The translations under genes were made by a program, and so were the position numbers. From Microcoleus sp. AS-A8 (lineage in GTDB: Bacteria > Cyanobacteriota > Cyanobacteriia > Cyanobacteriales > Coleofasciculaceae), in the NCBI GenBank assembly GCA_039962225.1, contig JAMPKV010000001.1, positions 496,001 to 560,000 on the forward strand: a stretch of DNA of 64,000 nt, in the 5' to 3' direction. The notes under the pieces are model-generated. The model did no database searches and was not told the origin of the DNA. It saw only the letters and a program-made list of their open reading frames with translations. Shown piece after piece: positions 9,646-18,551 of this stretch; the stretch's first letter is position 1, and each line of letters begins with the position of its first letter.

Positions 9646-10581
9646 CTAACCACCAACTTCTAGCTTTTGCCAAGCCAATTTTGCTGCCCCCACCATCCCC
9701 GCCTGATTGCCCAACTCAGCCACCAGTAACTCTAAACCTGCACGGGAACTTGGCAACACTCGTTGCTCAATTTCAGCTAAAGCCGCCGGAAAGAAAAACT
9801 CCGCACTCGCACTGACTCCACCGCCAATCACAATCGCTTCCGGAGTCAGAACATAGATCAGGCTAGCTAACCCAATTCCTAAGTCGCGTCCATAGTTTTG
9901 CCAAAATTCCAAAGCGGACTTATCACCCGCTTTCGCCATAAATCCAAGTTCGGCGGGTTCCTTTCCAGTGCGGCGTCGAATAGCCTGAACCGAGACATAT
10001 TGCTCCAAAGAACCTTGATTCCCGCTATTACACATTGGGCCATCCGGGCTTAACGTAATTAACCCCAACTCCCCGGCAGCCCCCTGATGACCGGTAAAGA
10101 GTTTGCCATCTAAAATAATCGCACCGCCAACCCCCGTGCCTAACGTCAGCAAAATCAGATGGCAAAACCGCCGCCCCGCCCCTAACCAAGCTTCTCCCAA
10201 ACCGGCACAGTTGGCATCATTAGCAATAACGGTAGGGCAACCTGTCTTGGCTTCTAACATATCCGCTAAAGGGACATCTTGCCAGCCTGACAGATTAATC
10301 GCGACTCTGGCAATCCGACCGGCTGCATCAGTAGGGCCAGGTGTACCCACACCAATCGCTGCAATACTTGGGGGATTAGCATTAAGTTGGGTAATAGCTT
10401 GGGTTATTGCCTCCACAACCGCCGTTGGTGTTGCGGGTTGAGGGGTTGCCACAGTTACAGACTGTAAGCAATTCCCCTCTTTGTGAAATCGTCCCAGCTT
10501 GATTGCAGTTCCCCCTAAATCGATGCCAATGACCTCGGACTCACTCCATTTCTCTATAAGACCATCCCTATCTATACCCAT
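9646..10581 (-). CDS. ROK family sugar kinase (putative glucokinase)
   Basis: 311 residues. ATP-site motif GIDLGGTAIKLG near residue 19, catalytic Asp122 in NDANCAGLGE, and the LTLGTGVGGA phosphate motif identify a ROK kinase, probably acting on glucose or a related hexose. The zinc site normal in ROK proteins (GH plus CxCGxxGCxE) is degraded: here GELGL replaces GELGH, and the Cys motif reads CNSGNQGSLE with only one cysteine. It may therefore fold without zinc. No helix-turn-helix is present, so it is an enzyme and not a ROK repressor. It converges with xylB. Confidence 0.85.
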   Translation of the reverse strand: MGIDRDGLIEKWSESEVIGIDLGGTAIKLGRFHKEGNCLQSVTVATPQPATPTAVVEAITQAITQLNANPPSIAAIGVGTPGPTDAAGRIARVAINLSGWQDVPLADMLEAKTGCPTVIANDANCAGLGEAWLGAGRRFCHLILLTLGTGVGGAIILDGKLFTGHQGAAGELGLITLSPDGPMCNSGNQGSLEQYVSVQAIRRRTGKEPAELGFMAKAGDKSALEFWQNYGRDLGIGLASLIYVLTPEAIVIGGGVSASAEFFFPAALAEIEQRVLPSSRAGLELLVAELGNQAGMVGAAKLAWQKLEVGG

Positions 10582-10679
10582 ATCGCAACCCGTGAAAGCT
10601 TAATCTGGTTTTACCATAGAGTAGCTGTTGCTCTTTATGGTTCCTCTACCCCATGTCGCGACTATGATGAGCGCATAAT

Positions 10680-11435
10680 TCAGCGACTTGTCCTCAATTG
10701 ATATATCGATTCTATGACTGAGGGCTGACGAAATTGCTCCAAAGTTGACCAATCATAATTAAACTCGCTGTTGATATCCCAGCTTAAAACATGAAGACCA
10801 TTCCAAAATGTCCAATGACCATCTTGTGCAGTTTGTATATCCAATAGCAAATGACATTGAGGATGAGTTGCCATAAAATCCCAGTTAGCTTGCTTCACAG
10901 GAAGCCAGTTACTATCATCTACAATAATTAAGGCTTGGTCAGCCAGAAAAGGTTTAACTAAAAGCAGCCCTAAAAGTTGAGATCGGTAATCATGAGCTCC
11001 ATCATAAAAATAGACACCGATCTTATCTGCGGTCTGCATTGTTCTCAGAGCAACAAAAAACTCTTCAAAACTTTGATTACAAAAACATACCTGTTCTTTT
11101 AAATTAAATTTTGTCAAATTTTCGATTAATTTTTCTATGTTTTCGCCCGAAGTGTCGAACTCAGAGAAATTATCTACAGCATAGGCCATTTGGTTAGGAT
11201 GATCCAGGAGTGCACCGATTAAAGTTGAACCCTGAAAACAACCCACTTCACAGTAAATTTCATCAGGTTCCAGGCAGTCTACAGCAAAGTTTAAGAGCTG
11301 CATTACATTAGCTGTAGTCATTCCCTTAAGTTGCTGTAGTACTTGAGCAAACCGATGAGATTTGGGAGAAACTGAGATTTGATTCCAGTTTTCATATAAA
11401 TCGGGGAGCTGTTGAATAAATTTCTGATAGTGCAT
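10680..11435 (-). CDS. Class I SAM methyltransferase-like protein (TylF/Methyltransf_24 type)
   Basis: About 251 residues from the ATG at 11435. The frame can extend to a TTG at 11453, but the ATG aligns with the paralogue and leaves a 4-bp gap after the upstream stop. The SAM-binding motif YCEVGCFQGSTLIGALL is present, with a later FYDGAHDYRSQLLGLLLVKPFL and an acidic IIVDDSN strand. It is clearly homologous over its whole length to the N-terminal 245 residues of the next gene upstream (shared LKGxTxANVMQLLNFAV), so the pair arose by duplication. The acceptor substrate is unknown; the setting suggests a sugar or peptide of the surface-modification pathway. Confidence 0.8.
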   Translation of the reverse strand: MHYQKFIQQLPDLYENWNQISVSPKSHRFAQVLQQLKGMTTANVMQLLNFAVDCLEPDEIYCEVGCFQGSTLIGALLDHPNQMAYAVDNFSEFDTSGENIEKLIENLTKFNLKEQVCFCNQSFEEFFVALRTMQTADKIGVYFYDGAHDYRSQLLGLLLVKPFLADQALIIVDDSNWLPVKQANWDFMATHPQCHLLLDIQTAQDGHWTFWNGLHVLSWDINSEFNYDWSTLEQFRQPSVIESIYQLRTSR

Positions 11436-11439
11436 GTGT

Positions 11440-14400
11440 TTATTGACCAACAATTTTATTTTCTATAGCTGTAGTAGCTGACTGAACTTCCTGAACTACG
11501 CGACGGTAAAATGCTTCAAGCGCTTCTACACAAGTTTTATCGTCATATAGATTACCGTGGTGTTCTATCATTCGCTGGACGAGACTCTCTCGCCACGTAG
11601 AATCAAGACCTAACCTGACCGCAATATCTATATACTCCGCTTCAGTTTTAGCAATCGTTTCTGTTACTCCTAACTGTCTTAAAATACCGTAAGAATGACG
11701 GCCCCGCATAAACTCACCGGGACAAGTAACAATGGGCAAATTACATGCGATCGCTTCCAATGTCGTATTACCACCCGACCAACTTAATGTATCTAAATAA
11801 ATATCTGAAACTAAGTTCAGACTGGCATACCCAACCCAATCTTGGCGCGGTACTATGACGCAGTAGTCATCACTGTTCAGGCTAAAACGAGCAAATGCCT
11901 GCTTGAGACGTTTCCTAAATTTTTCCGTAATCGGCAAACTCAAGTGATGAGAAAGGAAGGCAAATTGAGCTTGAGGAACCTGTTGCGCGATCGCTGGAAA
12001 AATATAATCATATTGCGGTAGATATTTAAACAGAGATTGGCAAGATAAATACACAGTTGTATCATCTCGCAACTGAAAGTCTGAACGTGATTTGGTTACT
12101 TCAGGAAGATTTGGTTTTTCATAACAAATTCCGATGTTGGGCAAACAAACCAACCTTTCGGAATAATGTTCTTGTGCATTATTTGGCTCCATCAAATCAC
12201 TGGATATGTAGTAATCAATTGTGGGTAAACCCGTAGTTATCGGATGTCCCCAGGAGACACATTGAATAGCAGCGAGACGTAATCCAGCGATTTGATTGGT
12301 ATTGGTATCCATCCCGATATCGGGGAAAACCAGTATATGCAATTGATCAGCTACTATTTTTTGACAGACAGCGTCCAAATCATCGGGTAAATGATGGAAA
12401 GCATGGCTGTAAAGTTGAAATTTTCGAGTCATTTGATCGACTTTACGTCCCGTGTAGTAACAATGAACTTCAAAATCCTGTTGGTTATGATGTTTAACCC
12501 AGCCAAACATCAACTTACCGACTGTCTGATTTTTAAAGTTATTGGATATATAACCAACGCGAATCTTCTCTCCTTCATTGATGGGTAACAACGGCAGCGA
12601 TTTTGACCAACTTGGATAGTTAGCCGCCATAACTCGATGAACAAATTCTCCATATTGCCTTTGTAGATTTAAATCATTTTTCCCTTGATACTGTAAGTAA
12701 AAATTTGTTCTAGAACTGATGCCCATTAAAGCATTGTTTATCTCTTCTGGGGTATCTAATCTTGTCTGCTGCACTAGGGCTGATAGACCTTGAGTGAATC
12801 GTTGTCTGTAAATCTCAATTTCTTCAGGATTTTCATAAATAATCGGAAGCATTAACTGCTGATAAATCTGCAAAGTTAAATTATCAGGTAACTCTTGTAA
12901 TGCTTCTGTTAAAACAGCGATTGATTTTTCCGTATCCCCAAAATCTTGAAAACCCAGTCCTAAGTTTAAGTAAAGCCAGCCTGCTTTGGGATACAGCCTA
13001 ATTGCTTCTCGGTAAATATTTATTGCTTCTGTATAGTGATTAAGAGCTTTATAACAATCCGCAAGAGCTACATAAAAAGCCACGTCTCCTGTTTTAGTCT
13101 CTAGAAATTTTTGATAATAATTAATCGCTTGTTTGTAGTTTCCTTGACGATAAAAAGAATATCCAAAGTAGCTGTATGCCTCAGCTTGGTCATTTTTTGC
13201 CTCAAATGCTACCCCCAAGTTATGAAGGATATCAGGGTCACGAGGTTTTAAGGAAAGCGCTTTTTCATAAGCTTCTATGGCTTCCTCAACGTGATGTTTA
13301 GCCATCAAGATGTTCCCTAGGTTAATATAGCCAGCGCAATGATCGGGACAGGCTGAAAGGACTTGACGGTACATGGATTCTGCCTGCTCTAACTCTCCAG
13401 ATTCAAACCAAATATTTCCTAAGCTGTTATAAGCAGAAATCCATTGTGGATCGATCACGAGCGATTCTTGATACGCTCGAATCGCTTGGGGAAGAGCACC
13501 AATTTTTTCCAGTACCACGCCTAGATCATAGTGCCAGATTGCTTTTGATGAATCTAGCTCTAAAGCCCTGAGTAAAGACTCCAAAGCATCTTGATAGCGT
13601 TGAGTTTGGTAATAGATCTTACCAAGGTTGTACCAAGCCTCTGCTTGGCTCATATCACAGCTTAATATTTGTTTATATTTCTGTTCGGCTTTTTCAGGCT
13701 TTCCTGAAAAGTACAGTTCGATCGCTTCTCTATACCAGCTATCTACTACCTTTTGGCGGGAATTAATATGAAGTTGAGAAATGGAACTAATCAAAGCGGG
13801 CTTTCGGAATTCCTGAAAGCTTGACCAATCCATTGTATGATTGGCATTGACATCCCAGCTAATCACTTGCAAACCATTCCAACCTATAGAAGTATTACTT
13901 TGATCTTTTGAGAAATCCAGCACTAATCGGCTTTGAGGATGAGAGGCTATAAAGTCCAGACTTGCCTGATAACAGGCTTCCCAATGACACTGACTTAAAA
14001 CAATAATAGATTGGCTTGCCAGGAAGGGCTTAACTAAAAGAAGCCCCATTAAACGGGAGCGGTAATCTTGTGCCCCATTATAAAAATACAATCCAATTTT
14101 CTCTTCAATCTTGCTGGACTTAAATTCAAAAAAGAAGTCTTCAACTTCCTGATTGCAAAATATAACTTGCTCTTCTAGATCAAAATTATATATATTCTCT
14201 ATTAATTTATCAAAGCTATCTTCCAAGGAATTAAAATGCGAAAAAGTATCAACAGCATAAGCCATGCGCTCTGGATGTTCGAGCAAAGCTCCAATTAAAC
14301 TGGCTCCCTGAAAGCAGCCTACTTCACAGTAGACTTCCTTGGCTTCCAGGCACCCCACTGCGAAGTTAAGTAACTGCATTACGTTAGCTGAAGTAATCCC

Positions 14401-14511
14401 CTTAACTTGCTTTATTATAGGTTCAAATTGATTCGATTTTGGATATACTGAATCTTTACCCCAGTTATCATAAAAGTTGGCAAGTTGCTCGATAAATCTT
14501 TGATATTTCAT
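11440..14511 (-). CDS. Methyltransferase-TPR-GT41 (SPINDLY/OGT-like) fusion protein
   Basis: About 1023 residues from ATG 14511 (a TTG at 14520 is possible). Residues 1-245 form a class I SAM-methyltransferase-like domain, YCEVGCFQGASLIGALL. Residues about 265-560 are eight or more TPRs (AWYNLGKIYYQTQRYQDALE and similar). Residues about 610-1010 are a GT41 O-GlcNAc-transferase/SPINDLY catalytic region, with IQCVSWGHPITTGLPTIDYY, LFKYLPQYD and the nucleotide-sugar motif SWSGGNTTLEAIACNLP. GT41 enzymes transfer GlcNAc or another sugar to Ser/Thr of proteins bound in the TPR groove. The methyltransferase may modify the same target or sugar (inference). The next gene, 4 bp downstream, duplicates the first domain. 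Confidence 0.9.
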   Translation of the reverse strand: MKYQRFIEQLANFYDNWGKDSVYPKSNQFEPIIKQVKGITSANVMQLLNFAVGCLEAKEVYCEVGCFQGASLIGALLEHPERMAYAVDTFSHFNSLEDSFDKLIENIYNFDLEEQVIFCNQEVEDFFFEFKSSKIEEKIGLYFYNGAQDYRSRLMGLLLVKPFLASQSIIVLSQCHWEACYQASLDFIASHPQSRLVLDFSKDQSNTSIGWNGLQVISWDVNANHTMDWSSFQEFRKPALISSISQLHINSRQKVVDSWYREAIELYFSGKPEKAEQKYKQILSCDMSQAEAWYNLGKIYYQTQRYQDALESLLRALELDSSKAIWHYDLGVVLEKIGALPQAIRAYQESLVIDPQWISAYNSLGNIWFESGELEQAESMYRQVLSACPDHCAGYINLGNILMAKHHVEEAIEAYEKALSLKPRDPDILHNLGVAFEAKNDQAEAYSYFGYSFYRQGNYKQAINYYQKFLETKTGDVAFYVALADCYKALNHYTEAINIYREAIRLYPKAGWLYLNLGLGFQDFGDTEKSIAVLTEALQELPDNLTLQIYQQLMLPIIYENPEEIEIYRQRFTQGLSALVQQTRLDTPEEINNALMGISSRTNFYLQYQGKNDLNLQRQYGEFVHRVMAANYPSWSKSLPLLPINEGEKIRVGYISNNFKNQTVGKLMFGWVKHHNQQDFEVHCYYTGRKVDQMTRKFQLYSHAFHHLPDDLDAVCQKIVADQLHILVFPDIGMDTNTNQIAGLRLAAIQCVSWGHPITTGLPTIDYYISSDLMEPNNAQEHYSERLVCLPNIGICYEKPNLPEVTKSRSDFQLRDDTTVYLSCQSLFKYLPQYDYIFPAIAQQVPQAQFAFLSHHLSLPITEKFRKRLKQAFARFSLNSDDYCVIVPRQDWVGYASLNLVSDIYLDTLSWSGGNTTLEAIACNLPIVTCPGEFMRGRHSYGILRQLGVTETIAKTEAEYIDIAVRLGLDSTWRESLVQRMIEHHGNLYDDKTCVEALEAFYRRVVQEVQSATTAIENKIVGQ

Positions 14512-14693
14512 GCTAAACAAGCAAAATTATTAGTAATTAAATTATAATACGGACTAAAAGTTAAAATTTATCGTCATCACCTATACTAAGTCAGATGAAG
14601 GTTTGAAGTGCCTTAACTAATGTCGCTGACTCAGCTTCTTTTTTTTTAAACTGCCGTATATGTATTTTCCTAATTTAGATTTTTTAAACTTTT

Positions 14694-15404
14694 TTAGGCT
14701 TTATTTGATAGAATAAAATTGTAATGTAATGCTAAATTTAAATTATTTTCAACTGACTTTTGCATAGCTTCAGCCAATATATCTAAATAATCTGTCTGTA
14801 TCGTAAAATCTTTATCGTGTTGAATTAACTTGATCTCAAGAGAATTATTCCAAATAAAATAGGTGTTCCAATAAAGGGGACCGGAATTGAGAATTTCCAC
14901 CATATTATCTTCTTCATCGCCGAAGTGAAGATGCTCGATCACTGGATATTTGGGAAGAAAGGTTAATACGTCTTCATCACTCCAAACAAGATACCGATGA
15001 TGAATGTAGCCCCGCCAAGGAGGTGAACCAGCATCCACACCGCGACAAGTTTCGGCAACGGGTGAGGGAGTCTCAATATACCCAGCCTTGGCAACTCGTG
15101 ACATCTCTTTGCACAGCCAGAATGGATTGTATAAATCTTCAAGAGTATGCCGACAATAGATAAAATCTACACATTTGTCCTCATAGGGTAGCGGATCGTT
15201 GTTGATATCCAGGCAATGAATAGTCTTGCCAGCCAAGCTTGGTGAAGTCTGCCAATCTACAAATTCAGTTGCCAAGGCAAAAGGAATGTGTCCAGGGCCA
15301 ATTTCCACTACCAACGAGCTTTCGGATGCAATGGAAGCCATCACTTGCTGCATGGGTGAGTAAGGTATCCAATGATGCTTTTTTATTTGGCGTCTATTGT
15401 GCAT
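14694..15404 (-). CDS. SAM-dependent methyltransferase (Methyltransf_11-like)
   Basis: 236 residues with SAM motif VVEIGPGHIPFALA, followed by IHCLDINNDPLPYED and CVDFIYCRHTLEDLYNPFW, the post-I and motif II/III pattern of class I methyltransferases. The small cysteine-rich centre (AETCRGVDAGSPPWRGYIHHRYLVW) is unusual for a generic Methyltransf_11. It reads in the same direction as the GT41 fusion gene and probably belongs to the same group of surface-modification genes. The substrate is unknown. Confidence 0.8.
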   Translation of the reverse strand: MHNRRQIKKHHWIPYSPMQQVMASIASESSLVVEIGPGHIPFALATEFVDWQTSPSLAGKTIHCLDINNDPLPYEDKCVDFIYCRHTLEDLYNPFWLCKEMSRVAKAGYIETPSPVAETCRGVDAGSPPWRGYIHHRYLVWSDEDVLTFLPKYPVIEHLHFGDEEDNMVEILNSGPLYWNTYFIWNNSLEIKLIQHDKDFTIQTDYLDILAEAMQKSVENNLNLALHYNFILSNKA

Positions 15405-15449
15405 TGTTTAACTAAAATTTGAGTTTTTTAGTTACCTAGAAAAATCCAA

Positions 15450-15713
15450 TTATCCGCTATAATTCTCAATTGTAATATCGAAATTTCTAAAAACAACAAA
15501 CGACTGATATCCTGTATCTATGAGCATGTGTTGAAAAATCCCCTCATCAATAAGTTCATCAATGACTTTTTTAACAGGGAAATTATTTCGTCCTTCATTG
15601 TCATACCAACCGAAATAATCATGTAAAATAAAATAGCCTCCTGGTCGTAAGTTCCAAGGCTGGTTTTTTGGAAGAAATTCAGTCTGCATGTGTTGTTCCG
15701 GACTAGAGGCCAT
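15450..15713 (-). pseudogene. Methyltransferase fragment (C-terminal remnant)
   Basis: 87 codons that read as the last third of a class I SAM methyltransferase: LRPGGYFILHDYFGWYD (strand 4/5 with HDY) followed by VKKVIDELI and a terminal YQSFVVFRN strand. The SAM-binding N-terminus is missing. The frame closes four codons upstream of the ATG (TAA on the minus strand at 15723-15725), and no other frame nearby supplies the missing part. It is probably a decayed duplicate of the island's methyltransferases. A small stand-alone protein is less likely. Confidence 0.6.
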
Positions 15714-15828
15714 AAATCTGTTTTAACAACAAAAATTTTAAAATTACTCTTAAGAAAGAATAAGAGCTAATTGCCCTCAGGTTGGCGGGTTTGAGGAGTA
15801 ATTGTTTAAACCCTATTCAAGAAAAGTT

Positions 15829-16707
15829 CTATCGCTGCCACCGAGGATTGATGAACTCGCTCAAACCCTCTCCTAAAAGTGACAATCCCACCACCATTAA
15901 GGTCATGGCTAAACCCGGGAAAAGGGCTGTCCACCAAATTCCAGTGGGGAGGGCGCTGAGTGCTAGACGTAAATCTTGGCCCCATTCTGGCGTCTGTTCT
16001 GGCAGTCCCAGTCCCAAAAATCCCAAGCCACCTAAAATTAAGATGGCATCTGCTGCGTTGAGGGTAAATAATACAGGTACACTCTGAATCACGTTGAGAA
16101 ATAAGTAGCGAGACAACACTCGGTTTGTGGAAGCGCCCATAGCTTGAGCTGCTTCGATGAAGAGTTCATTTTTAACGCTAGCCGTGTGGTTGCGAACTAC
16201 TCGATAGTACTGGGGGATGTACGAGATGCTGAGTGCGATCGCAGCATTTAATATCCCCCGTCCAACCACAAAAGCTAGCGTTACTGATAATAGCAGTCCC
16301 GGTAGTGTATAGATGGTATCCATAAAAAACAGCAACACCCGATCTAATTTGCCACCCAGATAACCACTGACCAAACCCAAGGGGACACCGATAATCAGAC
16401 TCAGGGTTGTCGCCAGCAATACGACTCGTAAGGCAGCTTGAGAAGCAAACAAAGTACGAGAGAAGACATCATAACCCTGGTTAGTCGTCCCGAACCAGTG
16501 CTTTGCACCTGGAGGCTCATGAATTGGGTTACTTAGTGATTCTATAGGATTTTGCAGCCATCCCCACGTCTGAAAGGTGGGAGCGAGAATAGCGACGGTT
16601 ACGAAGAAAACTGTGATTACTAGCCCTATCGCCATTAGCTGCATTGAGAGGCTGGGACGTTCAGAAAATTTCAAAAATTGGGGTAACCGTAGTCGAGTCT
16701 GAGTCAT
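15829..16707 (-). CDS. ABC transporter permease, dipeptide/nickel (DppC/OppC) type
   Basis: 292 residues with an N-terminal membrane anchor, a periplasmic loop (HWFGTTNQGYDVFSRTL, typical of OppC/DppC) and five further hydrophobic segments. The EAA loop that contacts the ATPase is clear: EAAQAMGASTNRVLSRYLF. The C-terminus has GLGFLGLGLPEQTPEWGQDL. It would form one half of a membrane channel for oligopeptides, nickel or glutathione. No partner permease, ATPase or binding protein is adjacent, so its partners are presumably encoded elsewhere, as is common in cyanobacteria. Confidence 0.9.
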   Translation of the reverse strand: MTQTRLRLPQFLKFSERPSLSMQLMAIGLVITVFFVTVAILAPTFQTWGWLQNPIESLSNPIHEPPGAKHWFGTTNQGYDVFSRTLFASQAALRVVLLATTLSLIIGVPLGLVSGYLGGKLDRVLLFFMDTIYTLPGLLLSVTLAFVVGRGILNAAIALSISYIPQYYRVVRNHTASVKNELFIEAAQAMGASTNRVLSRYLFLNVIQSVPVLFTLNAADAILILGGLGFLGLGLPEQTPEWGQDLRLALSALPTGIWWTALFPGLAMTLMVVGLSLLGEGLSEFINPRWQR

Positions 16708-16872
16708 AGAGCAATCATTTTGTAAAAGCTATTGCAAAAAGTATCAGTATTGTCTAATTATGTCTGATTTTTTCTAAGTTGATGTAAAGTAAACACCAAG
16801 ACATAGGACTGGCTCAAATGCGGCTAGTGCATTGCGCCTAATGCTCATAGCACATTAAAACTTTTAAAAAGT

Positions 16873-18468
16873 ATGCCTCACTTTACTCTTCGTATTAAAC
16901 AATATTACATTACTGCGTTAGTTATAAGCTTTTCCTGTTGGCTACTCCTGTTACTCAGCAGTGGAGCTTTTTATGATGGATACCATTTGGTTGACGATCA
17001 TGAGTTTGCCTCTATTTATTACGATCTTGATATTAAGAAGATTGGTCTAATTAAGAGTATCCTTGAATGGCTTCAAAATGATCATGTGTTCGGCAGATTT
17101 AGACCTGTCTACTATATCCATAGAATCTTAATTATTAAAATATTGGGATTTAATTTGTTTGCCTTGTCAGTTTATAACTTGTTTTTGGCAGGTTTTTCAA
17201 CATTTTTCCTATTTATATTTGCCAAGAAACTCGGTTTTACTTTTACTGAATCACTTTTATTCTCATTTTTTAACGTGTTGGGGCTACAATCAGAAGTTTG
17301 GTGGCAGCTAGGGCCAGCTGAAACCCTAGGAACTTTTTTTCTTTCAGTAACTTTGATGTGTTTAGTGTTTAGTGTTTTATCAGAAAAGTTTAAAGCCATT
17401 TGGAAATTTTTATTTTGTTTTTTTACTATTTTAATGTCTTTAACTAAAGAGAGTTTTAGCCTGATTATCCCAGTTATGATTTTTATAAATGTTTGGTTTT
17501 CACATGATATAAATAATCTTTCCTGGCATGAATCGTTTAAAAAAAACAGCACATTAATTGTTTTTTTATCATTTTTTTTTAGTTTAGAAATTGCTTATAT
17601 AAAATATTTTGTAGGTACTGATTTTGGTTACGCTGGTTATGAAGGTTTTCATTATCTTAAATTTTTTCAAACTTTAAATAGTATCAATCAGTATGTTTCA
17701 GGTTGGCTGATCTTATTAAGTCTGATTTTAGTCATTTTGGTAGCTAGAGTAATTAAAAATCAATCATATATTTATATAGCCCAAAAACTATATAAGCCAT
17801 TTGCTGCATTTATTCTAGTACTACTTCCTCAACTATTGCTCTATTCTAAATCGGGAATGTCTGACTACAGATATTTACTCCCTGTTGTTTTTGGTTATGC
17901 TCTCTTGATTTTATTTATTACAGATTTTCTGAAAACCTATAAAACTGTATCTGTTTTATTCTTGTTAATCCTTAGCCTGAACCTTTGCGGAAAATTTTAT
18001 TTAGCTTGGAATAATTCTTTTCTGTTTTCAAATTCTGGCAAGATTACAACAGCATTACTAAATACCCTAGAAATGAATACTCAGCCGGAAAGTAAAATAT
18101 TAATAGTGGCTGATCCCACAACTCATCAGCAGTGGATACTATCTCTAAAACGATATCTTAAGTATATTGCTAGAAGAAACCATTTATATTTAAACGATGA
18201 GGAATTTAAAGATTTTCGTACTACGCTTCTTAACCCTAAGCGTGCAAAAATTTTTGAATATTATCACCTTTCGAGTGAACTTACAGGCAAAAACCAATTT
18301 GATTGTGTAGTTATATTAACACCAGATTTGAATAAAAAATTTACCCAAAAAGCAGAAAATTCGTTTGTAATTGATAAATTTAAGCTTAATATATTCAAGG
18401 CTGCTACGAGTCCCAATAGTGTTTTTAAAATATACTTGTATACCAGAAAAGTTAGTAACAGCGTCTAG
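16873..18468 (+). CDS. Polytopic membrane protein, possible GT-C glycosyltransferase
   Basis: 531 residues with about ten hydrophobic segments and a soluble C-terminal region (from about residue 400). The first extracytoplasmic loop carries an acidic motif VDDHEFASIYY (Asp41, Asp42, Glu44) right after the first membrane helix. That is the position of the catalytic acidic residues in GT-C enzymes that use lipid-linked sugars. Base composition is strikingly AT-rich with long T runs, unlike its neighbours, which suggests acquisition by transfer. I recognise no specific family. Its place in the island fits a role in sugar transfer or polymerisation outside the membrane (inference). Confidence 0.7.
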   Translation: MPHFTLRIKQYYITALVISFSCWLLLLLSSGAFYDGYHLVDDHEFASIYYDLDIKKIGLIKSILEWLQNDHVFGRFRPVYYIHRILIIKILGFNLFALSVYNLFLAGFSTFFLFIFAKKLGFTFTESLLFSFFNVLGLQSEVWWQLGPAETLGTFFLSVTLMCLVFSVLSEKFKAIWKFLFCFFTILMSLTKESFSLIIPVMIFINVWFSHDINNLSWHESFKKNSTLIVFLSFFFSLEIAYIKYFVGTDFGYAGYEGFHYLKFFQTLNSINQYVSGWLILLSLILVILVARVIKNQSYIYIAQKLYKPFAAFILVLLPQLLLYSKSGMSDYRYLLPVVFGYALLILFITDFLKTYKTVSVLFLLILSLNLCGKFYLAWNNSFLFSNSGKITTALLNTLEMNTQPESKILIVADPTTHQQWILSLKRYLKYIARRNHLYLNDEEFKDFRTTLLNPKRAKIFEYYHLSSELTGKNQFDCVVILTPDLNKKFTQKAENSFVIDKFKLNIFKAATSPNSVFKIYLYTRKVSNSV

Positions 18469-18551
18469 AGTTATTACTTTTTAAAGGTTTGTAAAATCTT
18501 GTCGGCTTGCTCCTGAGCTACCTTGAAATGAAGGTTAAATAAATACGAGTA

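Noticed and set aside
15782-16087. 101-codon plus-strand frame
   Set aside because: It overlaps the ABC permease on the opposite strand and has no recognisable features.
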